Positions 1 to 8,630 of a stretch of 64,000 nucleotides of DNA are shown here, one piece after another; positions within the stretch are counted from its first letter, which is position 1, and each line of letters opens with the position of its first letter. The stretch comes from Pelomonas caseinilytica (lineage in GTDB: Bacteria; Pseudomonadota; Gammaproteobacteria; Burkholderiales; Burkholderiaceae_C): positions 124,001 through 188,000 of the forward strand of contig NZ_JAJTWT010000010.1 in the NCBI RefSeq assembly GCF_021353235.1, in the 5' to 3' direction. The position numbers were made by a program, and so were the translations under genes. Under the pieces are notes generated by a model. The model worked only from the letters and a program-made list of their open reading frames with translations. It ran no database searches and was not told the DNA's origin.

Positions 1-2
1 GC

Positions 3-1748
3 CGGCGCATCTACTTCAAGCACGCCAAGAAGGGCCTGCTGGACGTGGGCGTGGATGCGCTGTGGATGGACGGCACCGAGGTGGAGGTCGGCGGCGCCGC
101 CCACGACCCGCGCGAGGTCGAGGCCGACATCAAGCGCCTGGGCCGCAACGCCCTGGGCGACTTCACGCGCTACCTCAACGTCTACAGCCTCGTGACCACC
201 CGGGGCGTCTATGAAGGCCAGCGCGCCGCCGGCCCTGGGGGCAGGCGCGTGCTGACCCTCACGCGCTCGGCCTGGGCCGGCCAGCAGCGCTACGCCGCCC
301 TGCCCTGGTCGGGCGACACCACGGCCTCCTGGCCGGTGCTGCGCCAGCAGATCGCCGGGGGGCTGAACGTCGCCATGGCGGGCCTGCCCTACTGGTCGCA
401 GGACACGGGCGGCTTCTTCGTCAACTACGCCGGCGGCGAGCGCAACCCCGCCTGGCGCGAGCTGTACGCGCGCTGGAACCAGTTCGGCATCTTCAACCCC
501 GTCTACCGCATCCACGGCACCAGCGTCGAGCGCGAGCCCTACCTCTTCAAGTCACTGGACCCGGAGGTCTATCGCTCGCTGCTGGCCGCCGCCCGGCTGC
601 GCTACCGGCTGCTGCCCTACGTCTACAGCCTGGCCTGGCGCAGCACGCAGGAGGGCTACATCCTGATGCGCGGCCTGGCCATGGACTTCCCCGACCAGGC
701 CGCCCTGCGCAAGGTCGACGACACCTACATGTTCGGCCCCGCCCTGCTGGTGCAGCCGATCACGCGGGCGATGTTCCACGCCGAGCTGCCGCCGCCGGCC
801 ACCGTGCCGCCGGCCCAACTGCGCACGCCCGACGGCCAGCCCGGCCTGGTGCTGGAATACTTCTCGGGCATGGCCTTCGAGAAACCTGCCAGCCGCACCG
901 TCGACACCGTCATCGACCACCGCTGGCCCGACCCGCCGCTGGGCAGCATCCCGCCCGGTCTGTCCAGCCTGAACCGCTTTTCGGCGCGCTGGACCGGCCA
1001 GCTCGTCGCCCCGGAGAGCGGCGAGTACGAGATCGGCGTCGAGGGCGACGATGGCTTTCGCCTGTGGCTGGACGACCAGCTCGTCGTGGACGACTGGGCC
1101 GTCGGCGGGGCGCGTTTCGGCGGCCACCGCGTGACCCTGCGCGAGGGCCAGGCGCTGAAGCTGCGCATCGACTTCTTCCAGGACGGCGGCGGACGCGTGC
1201 TGCGCCTGGCCTGGCGCACGCCCAGCCAGCTGCGCGAGCTGGCCGCCACCCAGCCCAAGCTCGACCAGAGCCAGGCCACGCGGCTGCCCGCCGGCTGCGA
1301 CTGGTTCGACTTCTGGACCGGCCAGCGCCATGCCGGCGGCCAGGCCGTCACCCGCGACTACGCGCTGGACGAGTTCCCCCTGTTCGTGCGCGCCGGGGCC
1401 CTGCTGCCGCTGGGCCCGGCCGTGGAGTACACCGGCCAAAGCCCCGATGCCCCCTGGGAGATCCGCATCTACCCCGGCGCGGACGGCCGCTTCACCCTCT
1501 ACGAGGACGACGGCGAGACCTACCGCTACGAGCGCGGCGAGCACGCCACCACCACCCTGCGCTGGGACGATGCCCGCCGCCAGCTGCACATCGACGCGCG
1601 CCAGGGCCGCTACCCCGGCCTGGTGGCGCGGCGCGAACTGCGCGTGCGCCTGATGGCCGCGCCGGGCCAGGCCGAGCAGGCCCGGACCGCGCACTACGAA
1701 GGCCGCTCCCTCACCCTGAATTTCGACTCATTGCCCACGAGCCCATGA
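3..1748 (+). CDS. GH31 glycoside hydrolase (alpha-xylosidase/alpha-glucosidase type) with inserted PA14 domain, 5'-truncated by window
   Basis: The reading frame is already open at base 3, so the N-terminal half lies outside the window. What remains is the second half of the GH31 barrel. The nucleophile motif is WMDGTE (Asp codon 69-71) and the acid/base motif is WSGDTTASW (Asp codon 315-317), followed by the conserved PYWSQDTGGF segment. A PA14 domain (about 850-1215) interrupts the C-terminal beta-sandwich. After it come the conserved FPLFVRAGALLPLGP strand and a DUF5110-like domain with YEDDGETYRYERG. GH31 enzymes cleave terminal alpha-linked xylose or glucose from oligosaccharides. A PA14 insert is known from the Cellvibrio xyloglucan alpha-xylosidase, although its position in the chain may differ. 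The gene overlaps the next one by ATGA, so the two are co-translated. Exact substrate is not decidable from this part; alpha-xyloside is favoured by the esterase next door. Confidence 0.9.
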   Translation, partial: RRIYFKHAKKGLLDVGVDALWMDGTEVEVGGAAHDPREVEADIKRLGRNALGDFTRYLNVYSLVTTRGVYEGQRAAGPGGRRVLTLTRSAWAGQQRYAALPWSGDTTASWPVLRQQIAGGLNVAMAGLPYWSQDTGGFFVNYAGGERNPAWRELYARWNQFGIFNPVYRIHGTSVEREPYLFKSLDPEVYRSLLAAARLRYRLLPYVYSLAWRSTQEGYILMRGLAMDFPDQAALRKVDDTYMFGPALLVQPITRAMFHAELPPPATVPPAQLRTPDGQPGLVLEYFSGMAFEKPASRTVDTVIDHRWPDPPLGSIPPGLSSLNRFSARWTGQLVAPESGEYEIGVEGDDGFRLWLDDQLVVDDWAVGGARFGGHRVTLREGQALKLRIDFFQDGGGRVLRLAWRTPSQLRELAATQPKLDQSQATRLPAGCDWFDFWTGQRHAGGQAVTRDYALDEFPLFVRAGALLPLGPAVEYTGQSPDAPWEIRIYPGADGRFTLYEDDGETYRYERGEHATTTLRWDDARRQLHIDARQGRYPGLVARRELRVRLMAAPGQAEQARTAHYEGRSLTLNFDSLPTSP

Positions 1749-3697
1749 AGAAGACTTCCCTTTCCCTGCTGCTGTCCCTGCTTGCCGTCACCGCCCATGC
1801 CGAAGTGCGGCTGGCCGAGGTCTTCGGCGACCACATGGTGCTGCAGCGCGACCGGCCGCTGCGCCTGTGGGGCCAGGCCACGCCCGGCAAGACGCTGACC
1901 GTCGAGTTCGCCGGCCGCCAGGCCACGGCCCGTGCCGGGGCCGATGGCCGCTGGCGCGTGCAGATGGCGCCGCTGCCAGCCGGCGGGCCTCACCGCCTGA
2001 TCGTCACGGGCGACGGCACGGCCACCCTCGGCGACGTGCTCATCGGCGACGTCTGGCTGCTCGGCGGCCAGTCCAACATGGAGTGGCCGCTCGCGCAGAC
2101 CGACACCGGCCCGCAGGAGGTGGCCTCGCCGCAGAACCAGCAGCTGCGCCATTTGCGCGTGCCGCTGCGCGCCAGCGTGAAGCCCGAAGCCGAGATCGCC
2201 CCCGCGCCCTGGGTCGTGGCCGAGCCCGGCAGCGTCGGCGCGTTCAGCGCCGTCGGCTACCACTTCGCCAGGCAGATCCAGGCCGTGCAGGGCGTGCCCA
2301 TCGGCCTCATCAACACCGCCTGGGGCGGCTCCATGCTGGAGACCTGGATGAGCCGCGATGCGGCGCTGCGCGACCCCGACCTCGCGCCGGCCGTGCGCGC
2401 CCTGCCGGCCGACAACGCCGCCTTCGGCCAGGCCCTGGCCCAGCGCGTGCTGCCGCGCATCGTCGCCTGGCAGAAGGGCCTGCCGCTGGAGGGCGTGGAC
2501 ACGTCGGGCTGGTCGGCGGCCAGCGACCTCGACGCCGACTGGCCCACGCTCAAGGCCCCCGGCAACTGGGAAGGCCAGGGCCTGCCCGACGTGGATGGCG
2601 TGGTCTGGATGCGCAAGCGCGTCGAGCTGAGCGCCGCGCAGGCCGCCGGCGCGGCCGAACTGCACCTGGCCAAGGTGGACGACTGCGACGAGGTCTGGGT
2701 CAATGGCCGCAAGGTCGGCGGCCAGTGTGGCTGGGAGGCGCCGCGCCACTACGCCCTGCCCGCGGGGCTGCTGCGCGAAGGCGGCAACTGGATCGCCGTG
2801 CGCGTGACCGACACCGGCGGCGGCGGCGGCATCTATGGCGAGGCCGCCGACCTGCGCCTGGACACGGCGGCCGGCACGGTGTCCCTCGTCGGTGCCTGGA
2901 AGGCCCGCGTCGAGAAGGTGCAGATGGCGAGCGGCCCCGTCGCCAACAACGCCCCGGCCCTGGGCCACAACGGCCTCATCGCCCCGCTGCAGGGGCTGTC
3001 TGTGCGCGGCGTGCTCTGGTACCAGGGCGAGGAAAACTCCGGGCGCGCGGCGGCCTATGCCGAGGGCTTCAAGCGGCTGATCCAGGACTGGCGTGCCGAG
3101 TTCGCCGACCCCAACCTGCCCTTCTTCTTCGTGCAGCTGGCGTCGTGGTTCCCGCTGGCCGACAACCGGCCCGACGGCAACGGCTGGGCCGAGCTGCGCG
3201 CCAGCCAGGCCGCGGCCCTGGCCCTGCCCCACACCGGCATGGCCACGGCCATCGACGTGGGCGACGCGGTCGACATCCATCCCCGCAACAAGCGCACCGT
3301 CGGCCAGCGGCTGGCCGCGCTGGCCATGCACGAGCTGGGCCTGCGCGCCGCGCCGGCCACCGGGCCGAGGCTGGTCGGCCACGCGGCCAAGGGGGGCGAG
3401 TTCGAGCTGCGCTTCGACACCACGGTCGGTGGCCTGCGCACGGCACGGGCAAACGAGGCCGTCCGCGGCTTCTACCTGGCCGGCGCCGACCGCCGCTGGG
3501 TGCCGGCGCAAGCCCGCCTCGATGGCGACCGCATCGTGCTGAGCAGCCCCGCGGTGGCCGCGCCGGTCGCGGCGCGCTACGCCTGGGTCAACAACGCCAG
3601 CGAAGCCAACGTCGTCGGCGGCGACGGCCTGCCCCTGACACCGCTGCGCACCGACGACTGGCCGCTGGAATCCGCCGGCCGCCGCTACGGCCGTTGA
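1745..3697 (+). CDS. Sialate O-acetylesterase-like SGNH esterase, CE20-type (probable xyloglucan/hemicellulose acetylesterase)
   Basis: This is a 650-residue exported esterase. The start at 1745 gives MKKTSLSLLLSLLAVTAHA, a clean signal peptide, and overlaps the GH31 stop codon. The SGNH block I motif GQSNMEW holds the nucleophile Ser110. WYQGEEN forms a middle block, and GDAVDIHPRNK near residues 507-515 supplies the catalytic Asp/His (His512). A jelly-roll, galactose-binding-like domain (about residues 262-375) is inserted between the halves of the catalytic fold, with the GH2-like features VNGRKVGG and NWIAVRV. That interrupted layout is known for CE20 xyloglucan acetylesterases, whereas ordinary sialate esterases are named only by homology. 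Its role is probably to remove O-acetyl groups so that the neighbouring exo-glycosidases can act. The family call is firm and the substrate is inferred. Confidence 0.87.
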   Translation: MKKTSLSLLLSLLAVTAHAEVRLAEVFGDHMVLQRDRPLRLWGQATPGKTLTVEFAGRQATARAGADGRWRVQMAPLPAGGPHRLIVTGDGTATLGDVLIGDVWLLGGQSNMEWPLAQTDTGPQEVASPQNQQLRHLRVPLRASVKPEAEIAPAPWVVAEPGSVGAFSAVGYHFARQIQAVQGVPIGLINTAWGGSMLETWMSRDAALRDPDLAPAVRALPADNAAFGQALAQRVLPRIVAWQKGLPLEGVDTSGWSAASDLDADWPTLKAPGNWEGQGLPDVDGVVWMRKRVELSAAQAAGAAELHLAKVDDCDEVWVNGRKVGGQCGWEAPRHYALPAGLLREGGNWIAVRVTDTGGGGGIYGEAADLRLDTAAGTVSLVGAWKARVEKVQMASGPVANNAPALGHNGLIAPLQGLSVRGVLWYQGEENSGRAAAYAEGFKRLIQDWRAEFADPNLPFFFVQLASWFPLADNRPDGNGWAELRASQAAALALPHTGMATAIDVGDAVDIHPRNKRTVGQRLAALAMHELGLRAAPATGPRLVGHAAKGGEFELRFDTTVGGLRTARANEAVRGFYLAGADRRWVPAQARLDGDRIVLSSPAVAAPVAARYAWVNNASEANVVGGDGLPLTPLRTDDWPLESAGRRYGR

Positions 3698-3729
3698 AGC
3701 CCCTGATCGGAACCTACGAGAGACTCACC

Positions 3730-4938
3730 ATGCATCCCCTGATCCAACGCATCGCCCACACCCTGGCCTTGGCCAGCCTGCTGGCCGCCCTGCCCGCCCA
3801 CGCCCACGAGACGCTCAAGCTCGACGCGCCCAAGCCCAACATCGCGCCCACGCCGCCGATGGGCTGGAACTCCTGGAACAAGTTCGCCTGCAACGTCAGC
3901 GAAAAGCTGATCCGCGAGCAGGCCGACGCCATGGCCGCCTCCGGCATGAAGGACGCCGGCTACCGCTACATCGTCATCGACGATTGCTGGCAGAAGAGCC
4001 GCGACGCCGACGGCAACATCCAGGCCGACCCCGAGCGCTTTCCCAGCGGCATCAAGGCGCTGGCCGACTACGTGCACGGCAAGGGCCTGAAGTTCGGGCT
4101 CTACTCCGATGCCGGCTCGCTGACCTGCGGTGGCCGCCCGGGCAGCGCCGGCCACGAGTTCCAGGACGCCCGCCAGTACGCCAAATGGGGCGTGGACTAC
4201 CTGAAATACGACTGGTGCAACACCGGCACCCGCAACGCCGAGGCGGCCTACACCATCATGGCCAAGGCCCTGCGCGAGTCGGGCCGCGACATCGTGCTGT
4301 CGATCTGCGAATGGGGCAACAACCAGCCCGAACGCTGGGCGGCGCCCATCGGCCACCTCTGGCGCACCACGGGCGACATCTACGACGCCTGGGAAGGCCA
4401 GAAGGACTGGTCGAGCGGCATGACCAACATCCTCGACATGCAGGTCGAGCGCTCGGCCCATGCCAGCCCCAATGCCTGGAACGACCCCGACATGCTCGAA
4501 GTGGGCAACGGCGGCATGACGACCACCGAGTACGAGTCGCACTTCTCGCTGTGGGCCATGCTGGCCGCGCCGCTGATCGCCGGCAACGACCTGTCCAGGA
4601 TGGACGCCGACACCCTGCGCATCCTGACCAACAAGGACGTCATCGCCGTCGACCAGGACCCGCTGGGCAAGCAGGGCACCCGCAAGCTGAAGGAAGGCGA
4701 TCTGGAGATCTGGGTGCGCCCGCTGCAGGGTGGCGAGTTCGCGGCCGTGCTGTTCAACCGCGGCAAGACGCCGGCCGACATGAAGCTGAAGTGGGACCGC
4801 CTCGGCCTGCCCGAAGACCGCAAGGCCGACGTGAAGGACCTGTGGAGCAAGAAGGTCACCAAGGGTGTCCACGGCAGCTACGGCGGCAAGGTGGCGCCGC
4901 ACGGCGTGCTGATGGTCCGCGTCACGCCGACGCCGTGA
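3730..4938 (+). CDS. GH27 alpha-galactosidase, secreted/periplasmic
   Basis: This is a 402-residue GH27 enzyme that releases terminal alpha-D-galactose (some members act on beta-L-arabinopyranose). The ATG at 3730 is followed by a hydrophobic signal peptide ending near LPAHAHA. The mature enzyme starts with the family hallmark PPMGWNSWNKF. YLKYDWCN carries the nucleophile Asp161, and WNDPDMLEVGN carries the acid/base Asp254. IDDCWQ and LYSDAGSLTCGGRPGS line the active site as in other clan GH-D enzymes. The C-terminal beta-sandwich ends at HGVLMVRV, so length and architecture match a minimal GH27. It starts 32 bp after the esterase stop and probably shares its transcript. Xyloglucan carries beta-galactose, so this enzyme implies that the cluster also handles alpha-galactosides such as galactomannan side chains. 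Confidence 0.95.
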   Translation: MHPLIQRIAHTLALASLLAALPAHAHETLKLDAPKPNIAPTPPMGWNSWNKFACNVSEKLIREQADAMAASGMKDAGYRYIVIDDCWQKSRDADGNIQADPERFPSGIKALADYVHGKGLKFGLYSDAGSLTCGGRPGSAGHEFQDARQYAKWGVDYLKYDWCNTGTRNAEAAYTIMAKALRESGRDIVLSICEWGNNQPERWAAPIGHLWRTTGDIYDAWEGQKDWSSGMTNILDMQVERSAHASPNAWNDPDMLEVGNGGMTTTEYESHFSLWAMLAAPLIAGNDLSRMDADTLRILTNKDVIAVDQDPLGKQGTRKLKEGDLEIWVRPLQGGEFAAVLFNRGKTPADMKLKWDRLGLPEDRKADVKDLWSKKVTKGVHGSYGGKVAPHGVLMVRVTPTP

Positions 4939-4994
4939 CGCCGCCGTCGGCGTAACGGTTCATTGCAACGGTGGAATACTTCACGGCCGACCAG

Positions 4995-5039
4995 ATTGGT
5001 CGGACCAATTCAATAAACTCGTCTATTGGTCAGACTACG
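4995..5039. promoter_or_regulatory. Candidate GntR/FadR-type operator: one palindrome plus one half-conserved copy
   Basis: Positions 4995-5009 read ATTGGTCGGACCAAT, a palindrome with 7-bp arms around one central base. A second copy at 5025-5039 keeps ATTGGTC and GAC but loses symmetry in the last four bases. The two centres are exactly 30 bp apart, about three helical turns. TTGGTCNGACCAA resembles operators of the FadR subfamily of GntR regulators, which often respond to uronates, lactate or fatty acids. The site sits in the only sizeable gap of the CAZyme cluster (4939-5074), directly before the lyase-like lipoprotein. No matching regulator gene is in the window, and I could not assign a convincing -10/-35 pair. 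Confidence 0.6.
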
Positions 5040-5074
5040 GTAGGGCATCTCCACCGACCCGCAAGGACATGAAG

Positions 5075-7318
5075 ATGCCCAAGACCGTCCCGAACTCCAC
5101 CGCCCCCGGCAGGCTTCCCGACGCGCAGCGGCGCGCCCTCTCCTTCGGCCTGGGCCTGCTGCCCCTGCTGCCCGCCTGTGGTGGCGGCCAGGGCGGGGCC
5201 GCGCCGGCCCTACCGGCGCCTGCGGGAGACACCGGCGCCAACCCCGCCGGCACCACGACACCCGGCGTGTCGTCGCCCTCGGCCGCGCCGGCTCCGGCCG
5301 TGCAAGCCGGCCCGGTGCCGGCGCCTACCGTGCAGGGCCTCGTCCACCCTGGGCTGCTCCACACCGCCGCTGACCTGCAGCGCATGCACGACAAGGTGGC
5401 CGCCGCCCAGCAGCCCTGGCTCGGCGGCTGGAACCAGCTGCTGGCCGCGCGCCGTTCCAACCTCGACGCGACGCCCTACCCGCTGGAGGTCGTCAAGCGG
5501 GGCGTGGCCGGCGACGAGAACTACAACCAGATGATCGTCGACATGATGCGCGCCTATCACCTGGCGCTGCGCTGGAAGGTCACGGCGGACGAGGCCTACG
5601 CCCGGGACGCCGTGCGCTTCCTCAACGCCTGGTCGTCGACGCTGAAGGAGCTGGGCGGCAACTCCAACCTCTTCCTCTCCTCCGGCCTGTACGGCAACCA
5701 GTGGGCCAATGCCGCGGAGCTGATGCGCACCTACCCTGGCTGGGCCAGGGAGGACGTCGCCCGCTTCCAGAAGATGCTGCTCGACGTGTTCTACACGCGC
5801 TGCCACGATTTCCTGGCCAACCACAACGGCACCGAGACCCGCAAGGTGACCCACTACTGGGCCAACTGGGACCTGGCCAACGTCTGTGGCATGTACGCCA
5901 TCGGCGTGTTCTGCGACCGGCCGGACATCACGGCCGAGGCAAGCAGCTACTACCGCACGGGCCGCGGCAACGGCACCCACGACCACAGCGTCTACTACCT
6001 GCATCCCGGTTACCTCGGCCAATGGCAGGAAAGCCACCGCGACCAGGGCCACTCGACGCTGGGCATTGCCCTGGCCGGCATGCTGTGCGAGATGGCCTGG
6101 AACCAGGGCGAGGACCTCTACGGCCTCTGGAACAACCGCCTGCTGGCCGGTGCCGAATACGTCGCCAAGGCCAACGCCCTGGCCGCGCCGGCGCCCGACT
6201 ACACGCCCTACCCCATGCCCTTCACGCCCTATGACGGCGTGCAGGGGCCCGGCACGGCGGTGGCGGGAGTCTTCAACCCCCGCCCCTGCTGGGAGCTGAT
6301 CTACCACCACTACGTCGGCCGCAAGGGCCTGTCGGCGCCGTGGTCCCAGGCCATGGCGGAGAAGCAGCGCCCCGAGCGGGTCGACGGCGGCGACTCGCCG
6401 GGCCTGGGCACGCTGTTCTTCACGCGCGATCCGGTGCCGCCGGCCCGGCCCAGCGGCCTGAGCGCCGTGCTCAGCGGCGGCAAGGTGCTGCTGTCGTGGT
6501 GGGGCAGCGCGGACGCGACGCACTACCTCGTCCAGCGCGCCGCGTCGCCCGGCGGTCCCTTCACCGACGTCGCCCAGGTCACCGACCCGCGCACCTTCAC
6601 CGATGCGCCGGCCCCGGGCAGCTGGCACTACCGCATCAGCGCCGTCACACCCCAGGGCGAGCGGCCGGGCGCCGATACCCTGCGCGTGGCGGTGCCCGGC
6701 GAGCTGTGGCTGCACCTGCCGCTGGCCGGCGACGCGCAGGACGCCAGCGGCCACGGCCGGCACGGTGCGCTGCAGGGCGGTGCCAGTTGGGGCGCCGCGG
6801 GACACGATGGCGGCGCCTGCCTGGTGCTGGACGGCAGCACCGGCCACCTGCGCCTGCCCGACGGCGCCGTGTCGGCGCTCGGCGACTTCACGGTCGCCGT
6901 CTGGGTGCACTGGGACCAGTCCGTCGTCAACACGCGCATCTTCGACTTCGGCTCCACCGACGTGGCCTACATGGCCCTGAGCCCGCGAGACGGCCTGGAC
7001 AAGATCCGCTTCATGGCCTCGCGCAACCAGTTCTGGGCCGAGGAGAAGGTCTCCGCGCCGTCGGCCCTGCCCACCGGCCGCTGGGTGCACGTGGCCGTCA
7101 CCCTGTCCGGCACCGTGGGCACGCTCTTCATCGACGGCGCGCCCGTCGCCAGCGCGGACGGCCTGTGGATGGCGCCCTACCAGTTCGGCCAGACCACGCG
7201 CACCTGGGTGGGCCGTTCGCAGTACGGCGGCGATCCCTTTTTCAAGGGCCGGATGCAGGACCTGCGCATCTACAGCGGCGCCCTGGGCGCAGCGGCCATC
7301 GCCGACCTGGCCCGCTGA
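5075..7318 (+). CDS. Alginate-lyase-family lipoprotein with FN3 and C-terminal LamG domain
   Basis: The ATG at 5075 lies 7 bases after AAGGA (5063-5067). An in-frame ATG at 5069 is only one base from it and is less likely. The 747-residue product begins with QRRALSFGLGLLPLLPAC, a lipoprotein signal with lipidation at Cys35; the twin arginine hints at Tat export. An Ala/Pro/Gly-rich linker (35-85) leads to an alpha-helical alginate_lyase-type domain (about 90-440), with THYWANWDLANVCGMYA and the His-rich stretch QESHRDQGHSTLG typical of this fold. An FN3 module (about 450-540) and a concanavalin-like LamG module (about 542-747, ending MQDLRIYSGAL) follow. Related domains occur in PL5 and PL38 lyases that cleave alginate or glucuronan. 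The product is probably an outer-membrane- or periplasm-anchored uronan lyase; catalytic residues are not assigned and substrate is inferred. The palindromic operator upstream fits uronate control. Confidence 0.72.
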   Translation: MPKTVPNSTAPGRLPDAQRRALSFGLGLLPLLPACGGGQGGAAPALPAPAGDTGANPAGTTTPGVSSPSAAPAPAVQAGPVPAPTVQGLVHPGLLHTAADLQRMHDKVAAAQQPWLGGWNQLLAARRSNLDATPYPLEVVKRGVAGDENYNQMIVDMMRAYHLALRWKVTADEAYARDAVRFLNAWSSTLKELGGNSNLFLSSGLYGNQWANAAELMRTYPGWAREDVARFQKMLLDVFYTRCHDFLANHNGTETRKVTHYWANWDLANVCGMYAIGVFCDRPDITAEASSYYRTGRGNGTHDHSVYYLHPGYLGQWQESHRDQGHSTLGIALAGMLCEMAWNQGEDLYGLWNNRLLAGAEYVAKANALAAPAPDYTPYPMPFTPYDGVQGPGTAVAGVFNPRPCWELIYHHYVGRKGLSAPWSQAMAEKQRPERVDGGDSPGLGTLFFTRDPVPPARPSGLSAVLSGGKVLLSWWGSADATHYLVQRAASPGGPFTDVAQVTDPRTFTDAPAPGSWHYRISAVTPQGERPGADTLRVAVPGELWLHLPLAGDAQDASGHGRHGALQGGASWGAAGHDGGACLVLDGSTGHLRLPDGAVSALGDFTVAVWVHWDQSVVNTRIFDFGSTDVAYMALSPRDGLDKIRFMASRNQFWAEEKVSAPSALPTGRWVHVAVTLSGTVGTLFIDGAPVASADGLWMAPYQFGQTTRTWVGRSQYGGDPFFKGRMQDLRIYSGALGAAAIADLAR

Positions 7319-7352
7319 GGCCGGCGCCCGCCTTCGAGACCCCACCGCATCG

Positions 7353-8630
7353 ATGCACGCCCAGCAACCGGCACCGTCCCATCCGGCCGCGCCTCCCGCA
7401 CCGGCCACGGCACCGCGGGCCTCCGAGCGCCTGGAAATCATCGATGCGCTGCGGGGCTCGGCGCTGTTCGGCATCCTGCTGCTGCACGCCGTCGAGCACT
7501 GGGACTTCATGCGCATGCCCGAGGGCCGCGCGCCCTGGCTGCAGCGCCTGGACGACGCCACGGTCAGCTGGGCTTTCTTCCTGTTCGGAGGCAAGGCCTA
7601 CGCCGTCTTCGCCCTGCTCTTCGGCGTGAGCTTCTTCATCACGCTGCAGGCGTGGAAGCAGGACGGGCGCGGTGCCTCGGGCCGCTTCCTGTGGCGCCTG
7701 GCCGTGCTGGCGGCCATCGGCTACGTGCACGGCCTGCTCTACTGCGGCGACATCCTCATGGTCATCGCCGTCCTGGGCGTGCCGCTGGTGCTGCTGAACC
7801 GCCTGCCCTCGCGCGCCCTGGCTGCGGTGGCGGTGCTGCTGCTCCTGCAACTCCCCCAGTGGGTCGAGGTGTGGCGCGTGGCCGCCGACCCGGGCTTCCA
7901 GCCGGCGGCGCGGCGCTTCTGGAGCCTCTACGCGCAGACCGACCCGGTCTTCGCCACCGGCAGCCTGGCCGACGTCATCCACCTGAACGCCTGGACCGGC
8001 CAGTTGGCGAAGTGGTGGTGGATGGTCGAGACCTTCCGCTACCCGCAGATGCTCGGCCTGTTCGTCTGCGGCCTGTTGATGGGCCGCAGCGGCGTGTGGC
8101 ATGACGCGGTGCGCCTGCGCCGCCTCGCCTGGCGCGCGCTCGCCGCCGGCGCTGCGGGCTTCAGCCTGACCTGGCTGGCGCAGCGCGGCGTGGCCACGCT
8201 GGACCTGGCCGGCATGCGCCGGCATGTCGTCGACGAGCTGATCGGCATGTACGGCAATCTCGCGCAGATGGCCATCTGGGCCGGCGGCTTCGTGCTGCTC
8301 TACCCGTCGGCCAAGGCCCGCGCGGCGCTGCGCCTGTTCGCGCCCTACGGACGCATGAGCCTGACCGGCTACACGACGCAGGCCCTGTTCGGCGTGCCCT
8401 TCTTCTATGGCTTCGGCCTGGGCATGTACCGCATCGCCGGCCCCTTCCCCGCGGTGCTCTTCGGGTTGGCCGTCTTCATCGTGCAGTGCGCCCTGGCGCA
8501 TGCATGGCTGAGGCGCTTCCGCTACGGCCCGCTCGAATGGCTGTGGCGCGCCCTGACCCTCGGAACCATGGCCATCCCCATGCGCCGACGCCCCCGCTCA
8601 CCCGAACCCGAAACAGCACTCACGAAATGA
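7353..8630 (+). CDS. DUF418 family integral membrane protein
   Basis: This 425-residue multi-pass protein has a Pro/Ala-rich cytoplasmic N-terminus, then ERLEIIDALRGSALFGILLLHA. That is the typical opening of DUF418/YeiB-like proteins, which are distant relatives of membrane acyltransferases. Several hydrophobic segments follow. The C-terminal DUF418 signature is present as YGRMSLTGYTTQ, followed by FGVPFFYGFGLGMY. Function is unknown across the family; roles in transport or modification of envelope molecules have been proposed but not shown. It begins 34 bp after the lyase-like gene, with no clear Shine-Dalgarno, and its stop overlaps the next start by ATGA, so it belongs to the same transcript. 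Whether it helps move or acylate sugars in this cluster is unknown. Confidence 0.82.
   Translation: MHAQQPAPSHPAAPPAPATAPRASERLEIIDALRGSALFGILLLHAVEHWDFMRMPEGRAPWLQRLDDATVSWAFFLFGGKAYAVFALLFGVSFFITLQAWKQDGRGASGRFLWRLAVLAAIGYVHGLLYCGDILMVIAVLGVPLVLLNRLPSRALAAVAVLLLLQLPQWVEVWRVAADPGFQPAARRFWSLYAQTDPVFATGSLADVIHLNAWTGQLAKWWWMVETFRYPQMLGLFVCGLLMGRSGVWHDAVRLRRLAWRALAAGAAGFSLTWLAQRGVATLDLAGMRRHVVDELIGMYGNLAQMAIWAGGFVLLYPSAKARAALRLFAPYGRMSLTGYTTQALFGVPFFYGFGLGMYRIAGPFPAVLFGLAVFIVQCALAHAWLRRFRYGPLEWLWRALTLGTMAIPMRRRPRSPEPETALTK

Noticed and set aside
4938-4953. Hairpin ACGCCG/CGGCGT after the GH27 gene as a terminator
   Set aside because: The stem is only 6 bp and no T-run follows; such matches are common by chance in GC-rich DNA.
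5210-7594. Minus-strand open frame opposite the lyase-like gene
   Set aside because: The plus strand has a lipoprotein signal and recognisable FN3 and LamG domains; the minus translation is composition-biased without motifs.
8486-8626. Extended N-terminus for the first GH2 gene
   Set aside because: It lies wholly inside the DUF418 gene and would bury the signal peptide; the ATGA overlap at 8627 is the natural start.
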